Assembly (NCBI GenBank): GCA_900541125.1 | Contig: UQIK01000018.1 | Location: forward strand, 1 to 50,849 | From: an uncultured Collinsella sp. | GTDB taxonomy: Bacteria; Actinomycetota; Coriobacteriia; Coriobacteriales; Coriobacteriaceae | Length of the DNA: 50,849 bases | Reading direction: 5' to 3' | In this document: positions 17,873 to 25,382 of the stretch, piece by piece | How the letters are laid out: every line of letters begins with the position of its first letter | Position numbering within the stretch: position 1 is the first letter of the stretch | Program-made: the position numbers and the translations under genes | Notes under the pieces: generated by a model | Told to the model about the DNA's origin: nothing | Seen by the model: only the letters and a program-made list of their open reading frames with translations | Databases searched by the model: none

Positions 17873-18727
17873 ATGGGCAAGTACGTAATCGTGGTTGAGT
17901 CTGGGTCGGATGTGACGCCGGAGCTTTGCGAGCGCTACGGCATCGTGCGCGTGCCCATGCATGTCACGATTGGTGACGAGACCGTCGAGGACGGTTCGAT
18001 CGATCCGCTCGAGATTTACTCGCGCTGCAACGAGTTTGGCGTAATGCCCAAGACCAGCGGCTGCGCGCCTGCGGATTTTGCTCACGTGTACGACCGTATC
18101 CATGCCGAGCAGCCCGATGCGACCATTCTGCATCTTGCGTACTCCGAGGCCACGACCTGCTCGCATCAATCATCGAAGATCGCCGCCAAGGGGCGCGACT
18201 ACGTCTACTCCATGGACACGCGCTTTGTCTCGGTGGGCCAGTCGCTCGTTGTCGTCGAGACTGCCAAATACATCGAGGCTCACCCCGATGCCACCGTCGA
18301 CGAGATCTTCGCCTTCACGAACTCCGTCATGGACCGTGTGCTGCTGGGCTTTGTTCCTACCGACCTAGCCTTCCTTAAGGCAGGCGGTCGTCTGTCCAAC
18401 GTGGCATTCCTTGGCGCCCATCTGCTCAAGATTAAGCCCTGCATTGAGGTAACGGGCGGCAAGTTCGTGGCGACCAAGAAGTTCCGCGGCTCTATGCTCA
18501 AGTGCGCCCGCGCCTTTATTGACCACATGGTTGCGAAGGGCGAGATTGACTACTCGCACATTGGCCTGGCGTATTCGGTGGGCCTTTCCCAGGAGCTGCG
18601 CGATGACATGGAAGTCTATGCGCATGACCTGGGCTTTAAGGACGTTACCTGGACTCAGGTCGGCGGCGTCATCTCGAGCCATTGCGGCCCGACCGCCTTC
18701 GGTGCGGTGCTCACGCTTAAGGCGTAA
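17873..18727 (+). CDS. DegV-family (fatty-acid-binding) protein
   Basis: This 284-residue cytoplasmic protein belongs to the DegV family, whose members bind a fatty acid and, as FakB, present it to the FakA kinase. Family landmarks include the N-terminal ESGSDVTPE, the pocket motif KTSGCAP near residue 62, and the central SMDTRFVSVGQ segment. No fakA partner is nearby. The start is taken at MGKYVIVV (17873) because the fold begins there; an in-frame ATG at 17849 is possible and neither has a strong ribosome site. A hairpin precedes it and the activase gene follows, so it is probably an independent unit. Confidence 0.85.
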   Translation: MGKYVIVVESGSDVTPELCERYGIVRVPMHVTIGDETVEDGSIDPLEIYSRCNEFGVMPKTSGCAPADFAHVYDRIHAEQPDATILHLAYSEATTCSHQSSKIAAKGRDYVYSMDTRFVSVGQSLVVVETAKYIEAHPDATVDEIFAFTNSVMDRVLLGFVPTDLAFLKAGGRLSNVAFLGAHLLKIKPCIEVTGGKFVATKKFRGSMLKCARAFIDHMVAKGEIDYSHIGLAYSVGLSQELRDDMEVYAHDLGFKDVTWTQVGGVISSHCGPTAFGAVLTLKA

Positions 18728-18805
18728 AGGCCTCAGGCGAGCGTTCTTCAGCCTGACATCTCGACGTAGACCCCAACCATGGTGATGGGGAATAGATTAA
18801 AACGT

Positions 18806-18854
18806 GCCATTCTAGCCCGAGACGTTTAAACGCAAACGCATGGGCTAGAATGGC
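18806..18854 (+). promoter_or_regulatory. Long-stem hairpin upstream of the PFL activase gene
   Basis: GCCATTCTAGCCC (18806-18818) pairs perfectly with GGGCTAGAATGGC (18842-18854), loop 23 nt. TTAAAA just outside the left arm can extend the stem with the TTTTAA near 18861, after an imperfect junction. It ends 47 nt before the activase start, so it could terminate degV or lie in the activase leader. Confidence 0.6.
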
Positions 18855-18901
18855 TCTGGCATTTTAATTGGTTACATCCAAGGAGAGGCAAGGTAGCGCG
18901 A

Positions 18902-19720
18902 ATGGCAGAAATGACGCTTGAGGGTGTGGACGCTCGTCCCGAGGACTCTGCGTTTGCCCTTGGCCGCGTGCATTCGATCGAGACGATGGGAACGGTCGAC
19001 GGACCCGGCATCCGCTTTGTGGTGTTTGTTCAGGGCTGTCCCATGCGCTGCGCGTATTGCCACAATCCCGATACCTGGTCGGTCAACGGCGGCACCATGG
19101 TGACCGTCGAACACCTGATGGACGAGTTCCAGAGTAACCACGAGTTCTATCGCAGCGGTGGCATTACGGTGTCCGGCGGCGAGCCGCTCCTACAGCCTGA
19201 GTTTTTGGCCGACCTGTTCCGTGCAATGCACAACAACCCCGATGGTCGTGTACATACCTGCCTAGATAGCTGTGGCTATGCATTTGACCCCAACCACCCC
19301 GAGAAGTTCGATGCCGTGCTCAACGAGACCGACATGGTACTGCTCGATATTAAGCATGCCGACCCGGTCGAGCATAAAAAGCTGACTGGTTGCGATCCCG
19401 CACGCATCTTGGCGTTTGGCGATGAGCTTGCGCGTCGCAAGATCAAGGTCGTTATCCGCCACGTGGTGGTGCCGGGCATTACCGATACGGTTGAGGAGTG
19501 CGAGAAGCTCGGTCGCCTCATCGCTCCATGGCACAACGTGGTGGGCCTGGAAATGCTGCCGTATCACACGATGGGTGTCGTCAAGTACGAGCAACTGGGC
19601 ATTCCCTATAAGCTCGAGGGCGTGCCCCAGATGGATACCGCGCGCATGCCCGAGTTGCGTAATGCCGTTATGACCGGCATGAAAAAGCGCCGCGCCGAAC
19701 TCAAAAACGCCATCGGCTAG
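18902..19720 (+). CDS. pflA: Pyruvate formate-lyase activating enzyme (radical SAM)
   Basis: This 272-residue enzyme uses S-adenosylmethionine and a [4Fe-4S] cluster to place the radical on the glycine of PFL, here Gly58 of the small subunit at 11428. Cluster ligands are Cys46, Cys50 and Cys53 in GCPMRCAYCHNPDTW; the GGE-type motif SGGEPLLQPEF lies near residue 95. Other family blocks are MVLLDIKHADP and VPGITDT. The start ATG at 18902 has AGGTAG and AGGAGAGG upstream. It lies about 7 kb from the PFL genes, separated by the sucrose cassette and degV, whereas pflA commonly sits beside pflB. Confidence 0.95.
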   Translation: MAEMTLEGVDARPEDSAFALGRVHSIETMGTVDGPGIRFVVFVQGCPMRCAYCHNPDTWSVNGGTMVTVEHLMDEFQSNHEFYRSGGITVSGGEPLLQPEFLADLFRAMHNNPDGRVHTCLDSCGYAFDPNHPEKFDAVLNETDMVLLDIKHADPVEHKKLTGCDPARILAFGDELARRKIKVVIRHVVVPGITDTVEECEKLGRLIAPWHNVVGLEMLPYHTMGVVKYEQLGIPYKLEGVPQMDTARMPELRNAVMTGMKKRRAELKNAIG

Positions 19721-19764
19721 CGTGCCATTTTTGCCCCTTTATGATATCCGAGCTGCACTGGCTT

Positions 19765-19793
19765 CACTCATTGGGGACAGACTTAAATGAGTG
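19765..19793 (-). repeat. REP-like hairpin, conserved-loop family with a third stem sequence
   Basis: CACTCATT (19765-19772) pairs with AATGAGTG (19786-19793) around the loop GGGGACAGACTTA. The loop corresponds to the reverse complement of the loop at 61-108 (GGGACAGGTTTA). The stem is unrelated to the other copies. Confidence 0.65.
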
Positions 19794-19965
19794 CCCCTGG
19801 GCACCAAGTTGATTGCCAAAGAGCCCCGTCCTTAAAAGACTGCTCTCTGGGTTGCGGTGAGATGCGCAACAGAATCGTGCCATTTGGATAAATACGCTTG
19901 TGGTTTCTTTAAAGACACCTTAAACGCTGCTGAATATCTTTGGAAAGAAATGCCTGCTCGGTATC

Positions 19966-21123
19966 ATGCTGCTCGTATATAAACGGTGGCAGTCAGGAGA
20001 CCACGTGCGAAACATCGCATCGCGGGACGAGTATGTGCCGCAGCATGGCAGCAGATATAAGACGAAGGGCACGTCTTCGCGTGGCCTTGCCGGCGCTCGC
20101 ATCCGCGTGAGGAAGATTGCCGCCATTGGGATGCTAACGTCGGCGGTTATTATCCTCGGAATTACCGTTAAAACCTACGCCTCGGAGCGAACGGTGCGCC
20201 CAGATGCGTCAACGGTACAGCTGCAAAACGAGAAGGTTTCAAAGTCCAAAGCGTCGGCAGATCAAGCTCTGTCGACGGCAGATCTCAAGACGAGACTTTC
20301 GAAGGCGGACTTCAACGATATCCCTTCGGGTGATACCGTTCGGACCTTCTCGTTGGTGGATAACAAGACTCCTGCCTTGGAGGATGAGAGCCTTGCCTCG
20401 CTCCAGGATGCCCTGTGTCGGGCGCAGGAGCTGGGCGACGTGGGTGTAGTGTTCTACGACCTATCGAGCGGTAGGGGCGTGACGTATAACGCCGATGTCG
20501 AGGTGTATGGAGCGAGCAGCTACAAAGCGCTGTATGCGCTCTATATTTGCGAGACGTTGGTCGAATCGGGGCGGGTGTCGCTCGATGGGCCTTTAGCCAC
20601 GTATGGTGGTTGCAGCATGGGCTGGCAGACGGTGCGCGACCTTATCGAGAATGCCGTCGCCAACTCAGACAACGATTCGTTTATCGCGTTACGCGCGGCG
20701 TTTGACCATGATGGCTATGAGGATTGGATTGCCAATCTGGGTGTTGATGACGAAACGGCACTGAATCCGATGAGTGATTTTCCGACCTACTGCCCGCGCA
20801 CTTCTGCGAGGTTATGGCGCGAGATGAGCGAGTATCTGAGCATGGATACCGAGACTTCACAGTGGTTGTCAGGCCTTTTGGCATCAACATCGCGCTCGTT
20901 TATTCGCGATGGCATTGCGGACGATCAGGTCTTGGTGCGCAACAAAGCGGGTTGGATCAGCGAGGACGGCTACTATTCGACATGCGATGCAGGCCTCATC
21001 GACATCGATGGCCGTACCTATGTCATGAGCGTCATGACATCGATGCCATGGAGTGACCGTTCGAGCGAGGTTACGGCTGCGATTGCAAAGGCTCTGTTTG
21101 ATACGCGAGCTGCACTGGCTTAG
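19966..21123 (+). CDS. Membrane-anchored class A beta-lactamase-like serine hydrolase
   Basis: This 385-residue protein has a basic N-terminal region, one membrane segment (about residues 51-68, IAAIGMLTSAVIILGITV), a polar linker to about 140, and a penicillin-binding-type serine hydrolase domain. Active-site motifs appear in class A order: S184-S-Y-K187, S234-D-N236, E263-T-A-L-N267 matching the ExxLN loop, and K327-A-G in place of KTG. The domain would be outside the cell. It could hydrolyse beta-lactams or act on peptidoglycan; the changed third motif leaves this open. The start at 19966 has no good ribosome site; a GTG at 20004 is an alternative. It is followed by mtnN after 78 nt. Confidence 0.75.
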   Translation: MLLVYKRWQSGDHVRNIASRDEYVPQHGSRYKTKGTSSRGLAGARIRVRKIAAIGMLTSAVIILGITVKTYASERTVRPDASTVQLQNEKVSKSKASADQALSTADLKTRLSKADFNDIPSGDTVRTFSLVDNKTPALEDESLASLQDALCRAQELGDVGVVFYDLSSGRGVTYNADVEVYGASSYKALYALYICETLVESGRVSLDGPLATYGGCSMGWQTVRDLIENAVANSDNDSFIALRAAFDHDGYEDWIANLGVDDETALNPMSDFPTYCPRTSARLWREMSEYLSMDTETSQWLSGLLASTSRSFIRDGIADDQVLVRNKAGWISEDGYYSTCDAGLIDIDGRTYVMSVMTSMPWSDRSSEVTAAIAKALFDTRAALA

Positions 21124-21201
21124 CGTGTTCGTTTGGCGAGGTCAAACAAAATGCTGGTACCATACCTTGGTTGAGAATTTCGTATAGGTTTGGGGAATGG
21201 T

Positions 21202-21942
21202 ATGGCTACCATCGCGATTATCGGTGCGCTCGAAAAAGAGATCATGCAGATTAAGGAAGAGTTGAGCGACGTATGCGAGGCACGGGAGGCAGGCTTGACC
21301 GTTGTGAGCGGTGAGCTCGACGGCCTGATGATTGTCGCCACAACGGCGGGCATGGGCACGGTGAATGCCGCTGCCGCGACGCAGCACCTCATTAGCAAGT
21401 ATGCTCCGCAAGCTGTTGTGTTTTCGGGTATCGCGGGCGGTTTGAACCCCAAGCTCCATATCGACGACGTGGTCATTGGCAAACGCCTACGCTATCTGGA
21501 TACCGATACCGCGCTTATCGCCGAGTCTGCACCGGGGCTCGAGGAGTTTGGCTCGACGCCCGCGCTGGTTGATATCGCCGCCGACGTGCTTACTGAGCGT
21601 GGGTTTGTTGACGCCTCGACAGATACAGTCGCTTCGAACGAGGGCACCAAGCAGTTCCTGGTCGGCACGATTGCCACGGGTAACCGCTTTGTGACGGGCG
21701 CCACCATGCGCAACGACGCTATCGAGGCGACGCATGCCGATTGTGTCGGCATGGAGGGCGCGGCAATTGCCCATGTCGCAACCAAAAATGGTGTCGATTG
21801 CCTGGTGTTGCGCGCTATCAGCGATAATTGTGACGAGGCGTACGATGCAATTTGCGAGCGAGAGTTCGATCTGTTCGAGTACGCGCGTGTCGCAAGTGAC
21901 ATTACGCTCGATATCGTCCGCCGCATTGCCGCTGCGCAATAG
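21202..21942 (+). CDS. mtnN: 5'-methylthioadenosine/S-adenosylhomocysteine nucleosidase
   Basis: This 246-residue enzyme cleaves adenine from methylthioadenosine and S-adenosylhomocysteine, recycling the by-products of SAM use and feeding AI-2 precursor formation. Motifs are the N-terminal IIGALEKE with catalytic-type Glu11, SGIAGGLNP near residue 80, VGMEGAAIAHVA near 175, and RAISDNCDE with the catalytic Asp near 200. The ATG at 21202 is preceded by GGGGAA; an upstream TTG at 21190 is less likely. It lies 38 nt before engB and may be co-transcribed with it. Confidence 0.93.
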   Translation: MATIAIIGALEKEIMQIKEELSDVCEAREAGLTVVSGELDGLMIVATTAGMGTVNAAAATQHLISKYAPQAVVFSGIAGGLNPKLHIDDVVIGKRLRYLDTDTALIAESAPGLEEFGSTPALVDIAADVLTERGFVDASTDTVASNEGTKQFLVGTIATGNRFVTGATMRNDAIEATHADCVGMEGAAIAHVATKNGVDCLVLRAISDNCDEAYDAICEREFDLFEYARVASDITLDIVRRIAAAQ

Positions 21943-21980
21943 CGCGTCTATTTGTAAGAACCTACGACCAAGGAGTGTCC

Positions 21981-22571
21981 ATGGCCGATTCCATTAACTA
22001 CCAGCTTGCCAAGTTCGTCGCCAGCTATGGCAAGGTTTCGCAGATTCCCGAGTCCACCTGCCCCGAGGTGAGCTTTGTCGGCCGCTCTAACGTGGGCAAG
22101 TCGTCGATTATGAACAAGCTATTTGGCCGCAAGAACCTAGTCAAGGTTTCCAGTACGCCGGGCAAGACGAGCAACATCAACTTCTTTGAGGCCGATGACG
22201 TGCATTTCGTGGACCTGCCGGGTTACGGTTTCGCCCGTCGCTCCAAGGCCGAGCGCGACCGCTGGGCCGAGCTTATCGGCGACTTTTTCGACTCCGAGCG
22301 CAGCTTTAACTTGGTCGTCTCGCTGGTGGACATTCGTCACGACCCCAGCAAGCTCGACCACGACATGATCGACTACCTACAGGGCAACGAGTTCAACTTT
22401 ATCGTTTGCCTCACCAAAGCCGACAAGCTCAGCCGCACCCAGCAGGCCCGCCAGGCAGCAGCCATCAAAAAGCAGCTCAACGTCCCGGCCGAGAACGTGA
22501 TCATCACAAGCTCCCAGACCGGCACCGGCATCGATGAGCTTAAGCGACACATTGCCGCGGCCTGCCTTTAG
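21981..22571 (+). CDS. engB: Ribosome biogenesis GTPase EngB/YsxC
   Basis: This 196-residue GTPase takes part in 50S ribosomal subunit assembly. The G motifs are complete: G1 GRSNVGKSS, switch I region STPGKTSNINFF, G3 DLPGYGFA, G4 TKADK, and G5-like SSQTGTG near the C-terminus. The start ATG at 21981 has AAGGAG 5 nt upstream; the GTG at 21975 overlaps that site. It sits 38 nt after mtnN on the same strand. The gene ends just before the twin palindromic operator at 22603, which begins a region of lower GC. Confidence 0.95.
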   Translation: MADSINYQLAKFVASYGKVSQIPESTCPEVSFVGRSNVGKSSIMNKLFGRKNLVKVSSTPGKTSNINFFEADDVHFVDLPGYGFARRSKAERDRWAELIGDFFDSERSFNLVVSLVDIRHDPSKLDHDMIDYLQGNEFNFIVCLTKADKLSRTQQARQAAAIKKQLNVPAENVIITSSQTGTGIDELKRHIAAACL

Positions 22572-22602
22572 TCAGGCCGCGGCCCCTCAAAAGCTCCCAT
22601 CT

Positions 22603-22649
22603 ATATCACCTCAGTGATAGTTATTGGTAAACTATCACTGAGGTGATAT
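22603..22649 (+). promoter_or_regulatory. Twin palindromic operator of the DUF3990/XRE pair
   Basis: Two 16-bp units, TATCACCTCAGTGATA (22604-22619) and TATCACTGAGGTGATA (22633-22648), are each imperfectly palindromic (TATCAC-4 nt-GTGATA) and inverted relative to each other. Together they form an 18-bp perfect inverted repeat with an 11-nt spacer. They end 14 nt before the toxin start codon. The following T-run could also let the structure terminate engB transcription. Confidence 0.7.
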
Positions 22650-22663
22650 TTTTGGAGGTCGAT

Positions 22664-23347
22664 ATGGAGCTTTGGCACGGGTCGGACGTTGTTGTCGATC
22701 ATCCATCGTTGGATAAATGCAGGCAATTCAATGACTATGGGCGCGGATTTTATTGCACACCGCATGAGGAAATGGCAATGGAGTGGGCATGTCGGACCGA
22801 GTCTGATGGCATTGCCAATCGATATGAGCTTGATTTAGATGGCCTTGCGATTTTGGATTTGGAATCAGGTGAGTTCTCGATTCTCAACTGGCTTGCAATT
22901 CTGGCGAATAACAGAGAGTTCAATGTTTCAACGCCAGTAGCACGCGAGGGGCTTCGTTATCTGCTGGATAACTGCCTGATTGATATTTCTCCCTATGACG
23001 TTATTCGAGGCTATCGTGCAGACGATTCCTATTTCTCGTTTGCAAGACAGTTTGTCAACGGCATGATCTCGCTCAGGCAATTGCAGCGCATTATGTTTTT
23101 GGGGGATTTGGGCATTCAATATGCGCTTATGAGTGAGCGCGCGTTCTCGGCGATCAGGTTCCGCGATTGGAAGCAGGTCTCGGGAGCCGAGTTTTATCCC
23201 AAACGATTTGAGCGAGAACAGAACGCTCGACGTAAGTATTTGGATACGGTAAACGGATTTGACTCTGATGGTGTCGACATTAGGGATTTGATGGCAGGGA
23301 GGGTTGATTTGAATGATCCAAGAGTTAACGGATTGTGGGCCGAGTAG
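22664..23347 (+). CDS. DUF3990-type ADP-ribosyltransferase-fold protein, probable toxin
   Basis: This 227-residue protein begins with LWHGSDVVVDHP and continues with FNDYGRGFYCTPHEEMAMEWA, the hallmark of DUF3990 proteins, which have an ADP-ribosyltransferase-like fold and are usually encoded beside XRE proteins. Those two N-terminal blocks would form the NAD pocket. The rest matches no motif I recognise. GGAGGT lies 4 nt before the ATG. The next gene overlaps its end by 35 nt, and a twin operator precedes it, an arrangement typical of toxin-antitoxin operons. Codon use looks less GC-biased than neighbours, suggesting acquisition. Toxicity and target are inference. Confidence 0.75.
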   Translation: MELWHGSDVVVDHPSLDKCRQFNDYGRGFYCTPHEEMAMEWACRTESDGIANRYELDLDGLAILDLESGEFSILNWLAILANNREFNVSTPVAREGLRYLLDNCLIDISPYDVIRGYRADDSYFSFARQFVNGMISLRQLQRIMFLGDLGIQYALMSERAFSAIRFRDWKQVSGAEFYPKRFEREQNARRKYLDTVNGFDSDGVDIRDLMAGRVDLNDPRVNGLWAE

Positions 23348-24011
23348 GACATACCCCGTCTACTACCTCGAGGATGCAATGAACAACCTCGGCGACTGTT
23401 TTGACTATGCCGTAAACGACTATGGAGCGGAAGGGTCCGAGGTCGCTGAACTCTTTTGCCTGAGCGGCGTAGCCCGTGAGTTTGAGCGTGGAAACGCATG
23501 GGTCGTATCGGGAAAATCGGGCGTTGAGCTGTTCGCGCTTATCGCCGAAAGGTCGGGCTATCAATCAAGGCCGATGCCAAATCGAACCTACCGATTCGAA
23601 AAGACACCGGAATATTGGACAGGCTGGATATTGGCATACCTTCAGTGGCGCCTAGGAGAGTCTTTCGAAGATTTGCTGCATGTCGTTCCATTTGATGCGC
23701 TGTGCAGTCTGTACTACCCCTGGCACGAAGCCTCGGAGGAACGTGTGGCTCGCCTCGTCTGCGATATGGCGAAAAAAGCGTCCGGGCAAACCAAACTTGC
23801 GTTAGCAAGAAAGAAGCTTAAGAAAACCCAACAAGATCTAGCATACGAATCGGGTGTGTCACTCCGCTCAATCCAAATGTACGAACAGCGCCAGAGAAAC
23901 ATCAATGAAGCTTCAGTAACAAGCGTAAGAGCCATAGCAAAAGCCCTCCACTGCAACATCGAAGACCTCCTAGAACCAGTCTTCGAATACAAAGAAACCA
24001 GCGCCGCCTAA
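23313..24011 (+). CDS. XRE-family regulator with N-terminal adaptor region, probable antitoxin
   Basis: This 232-residue protein has three parts. Residues about 20-80 (CFDYAVNDYG, GSEVAELFCLSGVA) resemble the small DUF3791-type domain found with DUF3990 proteins. Residues about 95-140 carry EYWTGWILAYLQW and PFDALCSLYYPWHEA, a block often seen in XRE proteins of such loci. A C-terminal helix-turn-helix spans about 158-215 (KKTQQDLAYESGVSLRSIQM). It overlaps the toxin gene by 35 nt with GGGAGG 9 nt before its ATG. It probably neutralises the toxin and binds the twin palindrome at 22603. The family assignment of the N-terminal part is tentative. Confidence 0.72.
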   Translation: MIQELTDCGPSRTYPVYYLEDAMNNLGDCFDYAVNDYGAEGSEVAELFCLSGVAREFERGNAWVVSGKSGVELFALIAERSGYQSRPMPNRTYRFEKTPEYWTGWILAYLQWRLGESFEDLLHVVPFDALCSLYYPWHEASEERVARLVCDMAKKASGQTKLALARKKLKKTQQDLAYESGVSLRSIQMYEQRQRNINEASVTSVRAIAKALHCNIEDLLEPVFEYKETSAA

Positions 24012-24119
24012 ACCAAGCACACAGCCGATGCTCGCCTCTAGGAAGTGCTCCAGCCTAGCAAGAGCCCCTATCAATAAAAAGCCAAACTATCAGCTCGGCG
24101 CCCCTTCAAAGCGTGGGTC

Positions 24120-24306
24120 CCTGTAGACATCCTCAGCAAGGTAGGCGCAGGGACGGTCGGGATATTCCCTCAAAATCATTCCGCAGCGCGAAGGCCCCTT
24201 GTCCGTCGCTCCGTAGGAGCAGGACAAGGGGCCTTCATGCGCGAGGACGATTTTGAGGGAATATCCCGACCGTCCCGGACAGGTATATGAGGAGGATGTC
24301 TACAGG
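24120..24306 (-). repeat. Structured intergenic element B, with an additional outer stem
   Basis: Outer arms 24150-24177 and 24249-24276 pair at all 28 positions. The conserved parts are in reverse orientation: ATTCCGCA-GCGC (24178-24189) and AT-GCGC-GAGGAC (24237-24248), with GCGC pairing GCGC. The inner stem AAGGCCCCTTGTCC / GGACAAGGGGCCTT has an apical GCTCC-GTA-GGAGC. A further 15-bp stem (24120-24134 with 24292-24306, CCTGTAGACATCCTC) lies outside, and its right arm includes the thrB stop codon. Nothing else is seen between 24012 and 24299. Confidence 0.85.
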
Positions 24307-25181
24307 TACTCGATTTGAGCGCCTTCCGTGTCGCACGTGAGGATATGCGTGTCGCACTTGGGGAACTGCTCGCGCAGCTTGACCTGCAGGAACTTTGCCA
24401 CGATGGTGTCGTCGGTCACAGCCATGAGGGTCGAGCCCGAGCCGCTAATCCAGATGGTCTTAGCGCCGCCGTTAAGGCAGGTGTCGCGCACAGCGTTGTA
24501 GTCGGGGATGAGGCGGCGGCGATAGGGCTCTTGGATGCGGTCGTCGTTGGCGGCGGCAATCAGGTCAAGGTCGCCGGTCTCCAGGCCGCGCGTCATGCCG
24601 GCGATGCGGCCCATCTGCCACACGGCGGTGGAGAGCGGAATCTCCTGCGGCACGACCTTGCGCGCCTCGCTCGTGTGTACCTCGTAGGGCGGGATCACGG
24701 TAATAAAACGCAGGCGATCGCTCACCTCGTAGCGCAGGCACTGGGGGAGCGAATCGGTCGGCGTAAAGGAGCAGACGGCGCCGCCCAGGATGGCGGGGGC
24801 GACGTTATCAGGATGGCCCTCGACTTCGGTGGCAATGCGGACGAGCTCGGCACGGTCGACGGTGTGGCCCGTCAGCGCGGCGGCCGCCATGATGCCAGCG
24901 ACGACGCAGGTGGAGCTGGAACCCAGGCCGCGAGCGACGGGCACATCGGTTTGAATGTCGATGGCAACGGGAAAAGCCGGCTCGCCCCATGCAGCCAGTG
25001 CATCGACAAAGCTCACGTAGACCAGGTTGTTCTCGTTTTGGAATTCCTCGGGGCAGCCCGTGATGGTGAGTTTGTCGGCGCGCTCGAAGGTGAAGTGCGA
25101 GTAGAGGCTGACGGCCATGCCGAGGGTATCGTAGCCGATGCCCAAGTTGGCGCTGGTTGCTGGGACGGTGATTTTGATCAT
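24300..25181 (-). CDS. thrB: Homoserine kinase
   Basis: This 293-residue GHMP-family kinase phosphorylates homoserine with ATP, the step before threonine synthase. Motifs are VPATSANLGIGYDTLG at residues 5-20, the phosphate-binding loop PVARGLGSSS near 90, and the C-terminal ISGSGSTLMAV near 260. The start is MIKITVP at 25181, with AGGAGG 6 nt upstream; longer in-frame extensions run into element E. It lies downstream of thrC on the same strand, with element E and a terminator-like hairpin between them, so the two may be partly uncoupled. The stop codon lies inside the outer stem of element B. Confidence 0.95.
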   Translation of the reverse strand: MIKITVPATSANLGIGYDTLGMAVSLYSHFTFERADKLTITGCPEEFQNENNLVYVSFVDALAAWGEPAFPVAIDIQTDVPVARGLGSSSTCVVAGIMAAAALTGHTVDRAELVRIATEVEGHPDNVAPAILGGAVCSFTPTDSLPQCLRYEVSDRLRFITVIPPYEVHTSEARKVVPQEIPLSTAVWQMGRIAGMTRGLETGDLDLIAAANDDRIQEPYRRRLIPDYNAVRDTCLNGGAKTIWISGSGSTLMAVTDDTIVAKFLQVKLREQFPKCDTHILTCDTEGAQIEYL

Positions 25182-25195
25182 GTGGGTCCTCCTGG

Positions 25196-25307
25196 GCGGG
25201 TCTGGCCGTTTAGTTCGCTGCTCGGGCAGTCCTGGCTCGCTCGGAAAGCACATTAAGTGCTTTCCGGCTCGTGCGGAACTCGCGACGAACTAAACGGCCA
25301 GACCCGC
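25196..25307 (+). repeat. Divergent structured element E between thrC and thrB
   Basis: Outer arms 25196-25217 and 25286-25307 pair at all 22 positions. GTCCTG (25229-25234) on the left and TGCGGAACT (25272-25280) on the right match the conserved blocks of elements A-D. The inner stem CGGAAAGCAC / GTGCTTTCCG has an ATTAA loop. The tetramer next to the conserved blocks is not recognisable, so this copy is either degenerate or a subfamily. Confidence 0.65.
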
Positions 25308-25350
25308 TCGCATGCTCGTCATCATCCCGAAAGCTAAATAATTAGAAGGT

Positions 25351-25370
25351 GCGCCGGCTTTCGCCGGCGC
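25351..25370 (-). terminator. GC-rich terminator-like hairpin after thrC
   Basis: GCGCCGGC pairs with GCCGGCGC across a TTTC loop, 13 nt beyond the thrC stop codon on the minus strand. The downstream minus-strand sequence is TTCTAATTATTT. A near copy lies at 11385-11404. Confidence 0.6.
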
Positions 25371-25382
25371 TTAATAAGGGAT

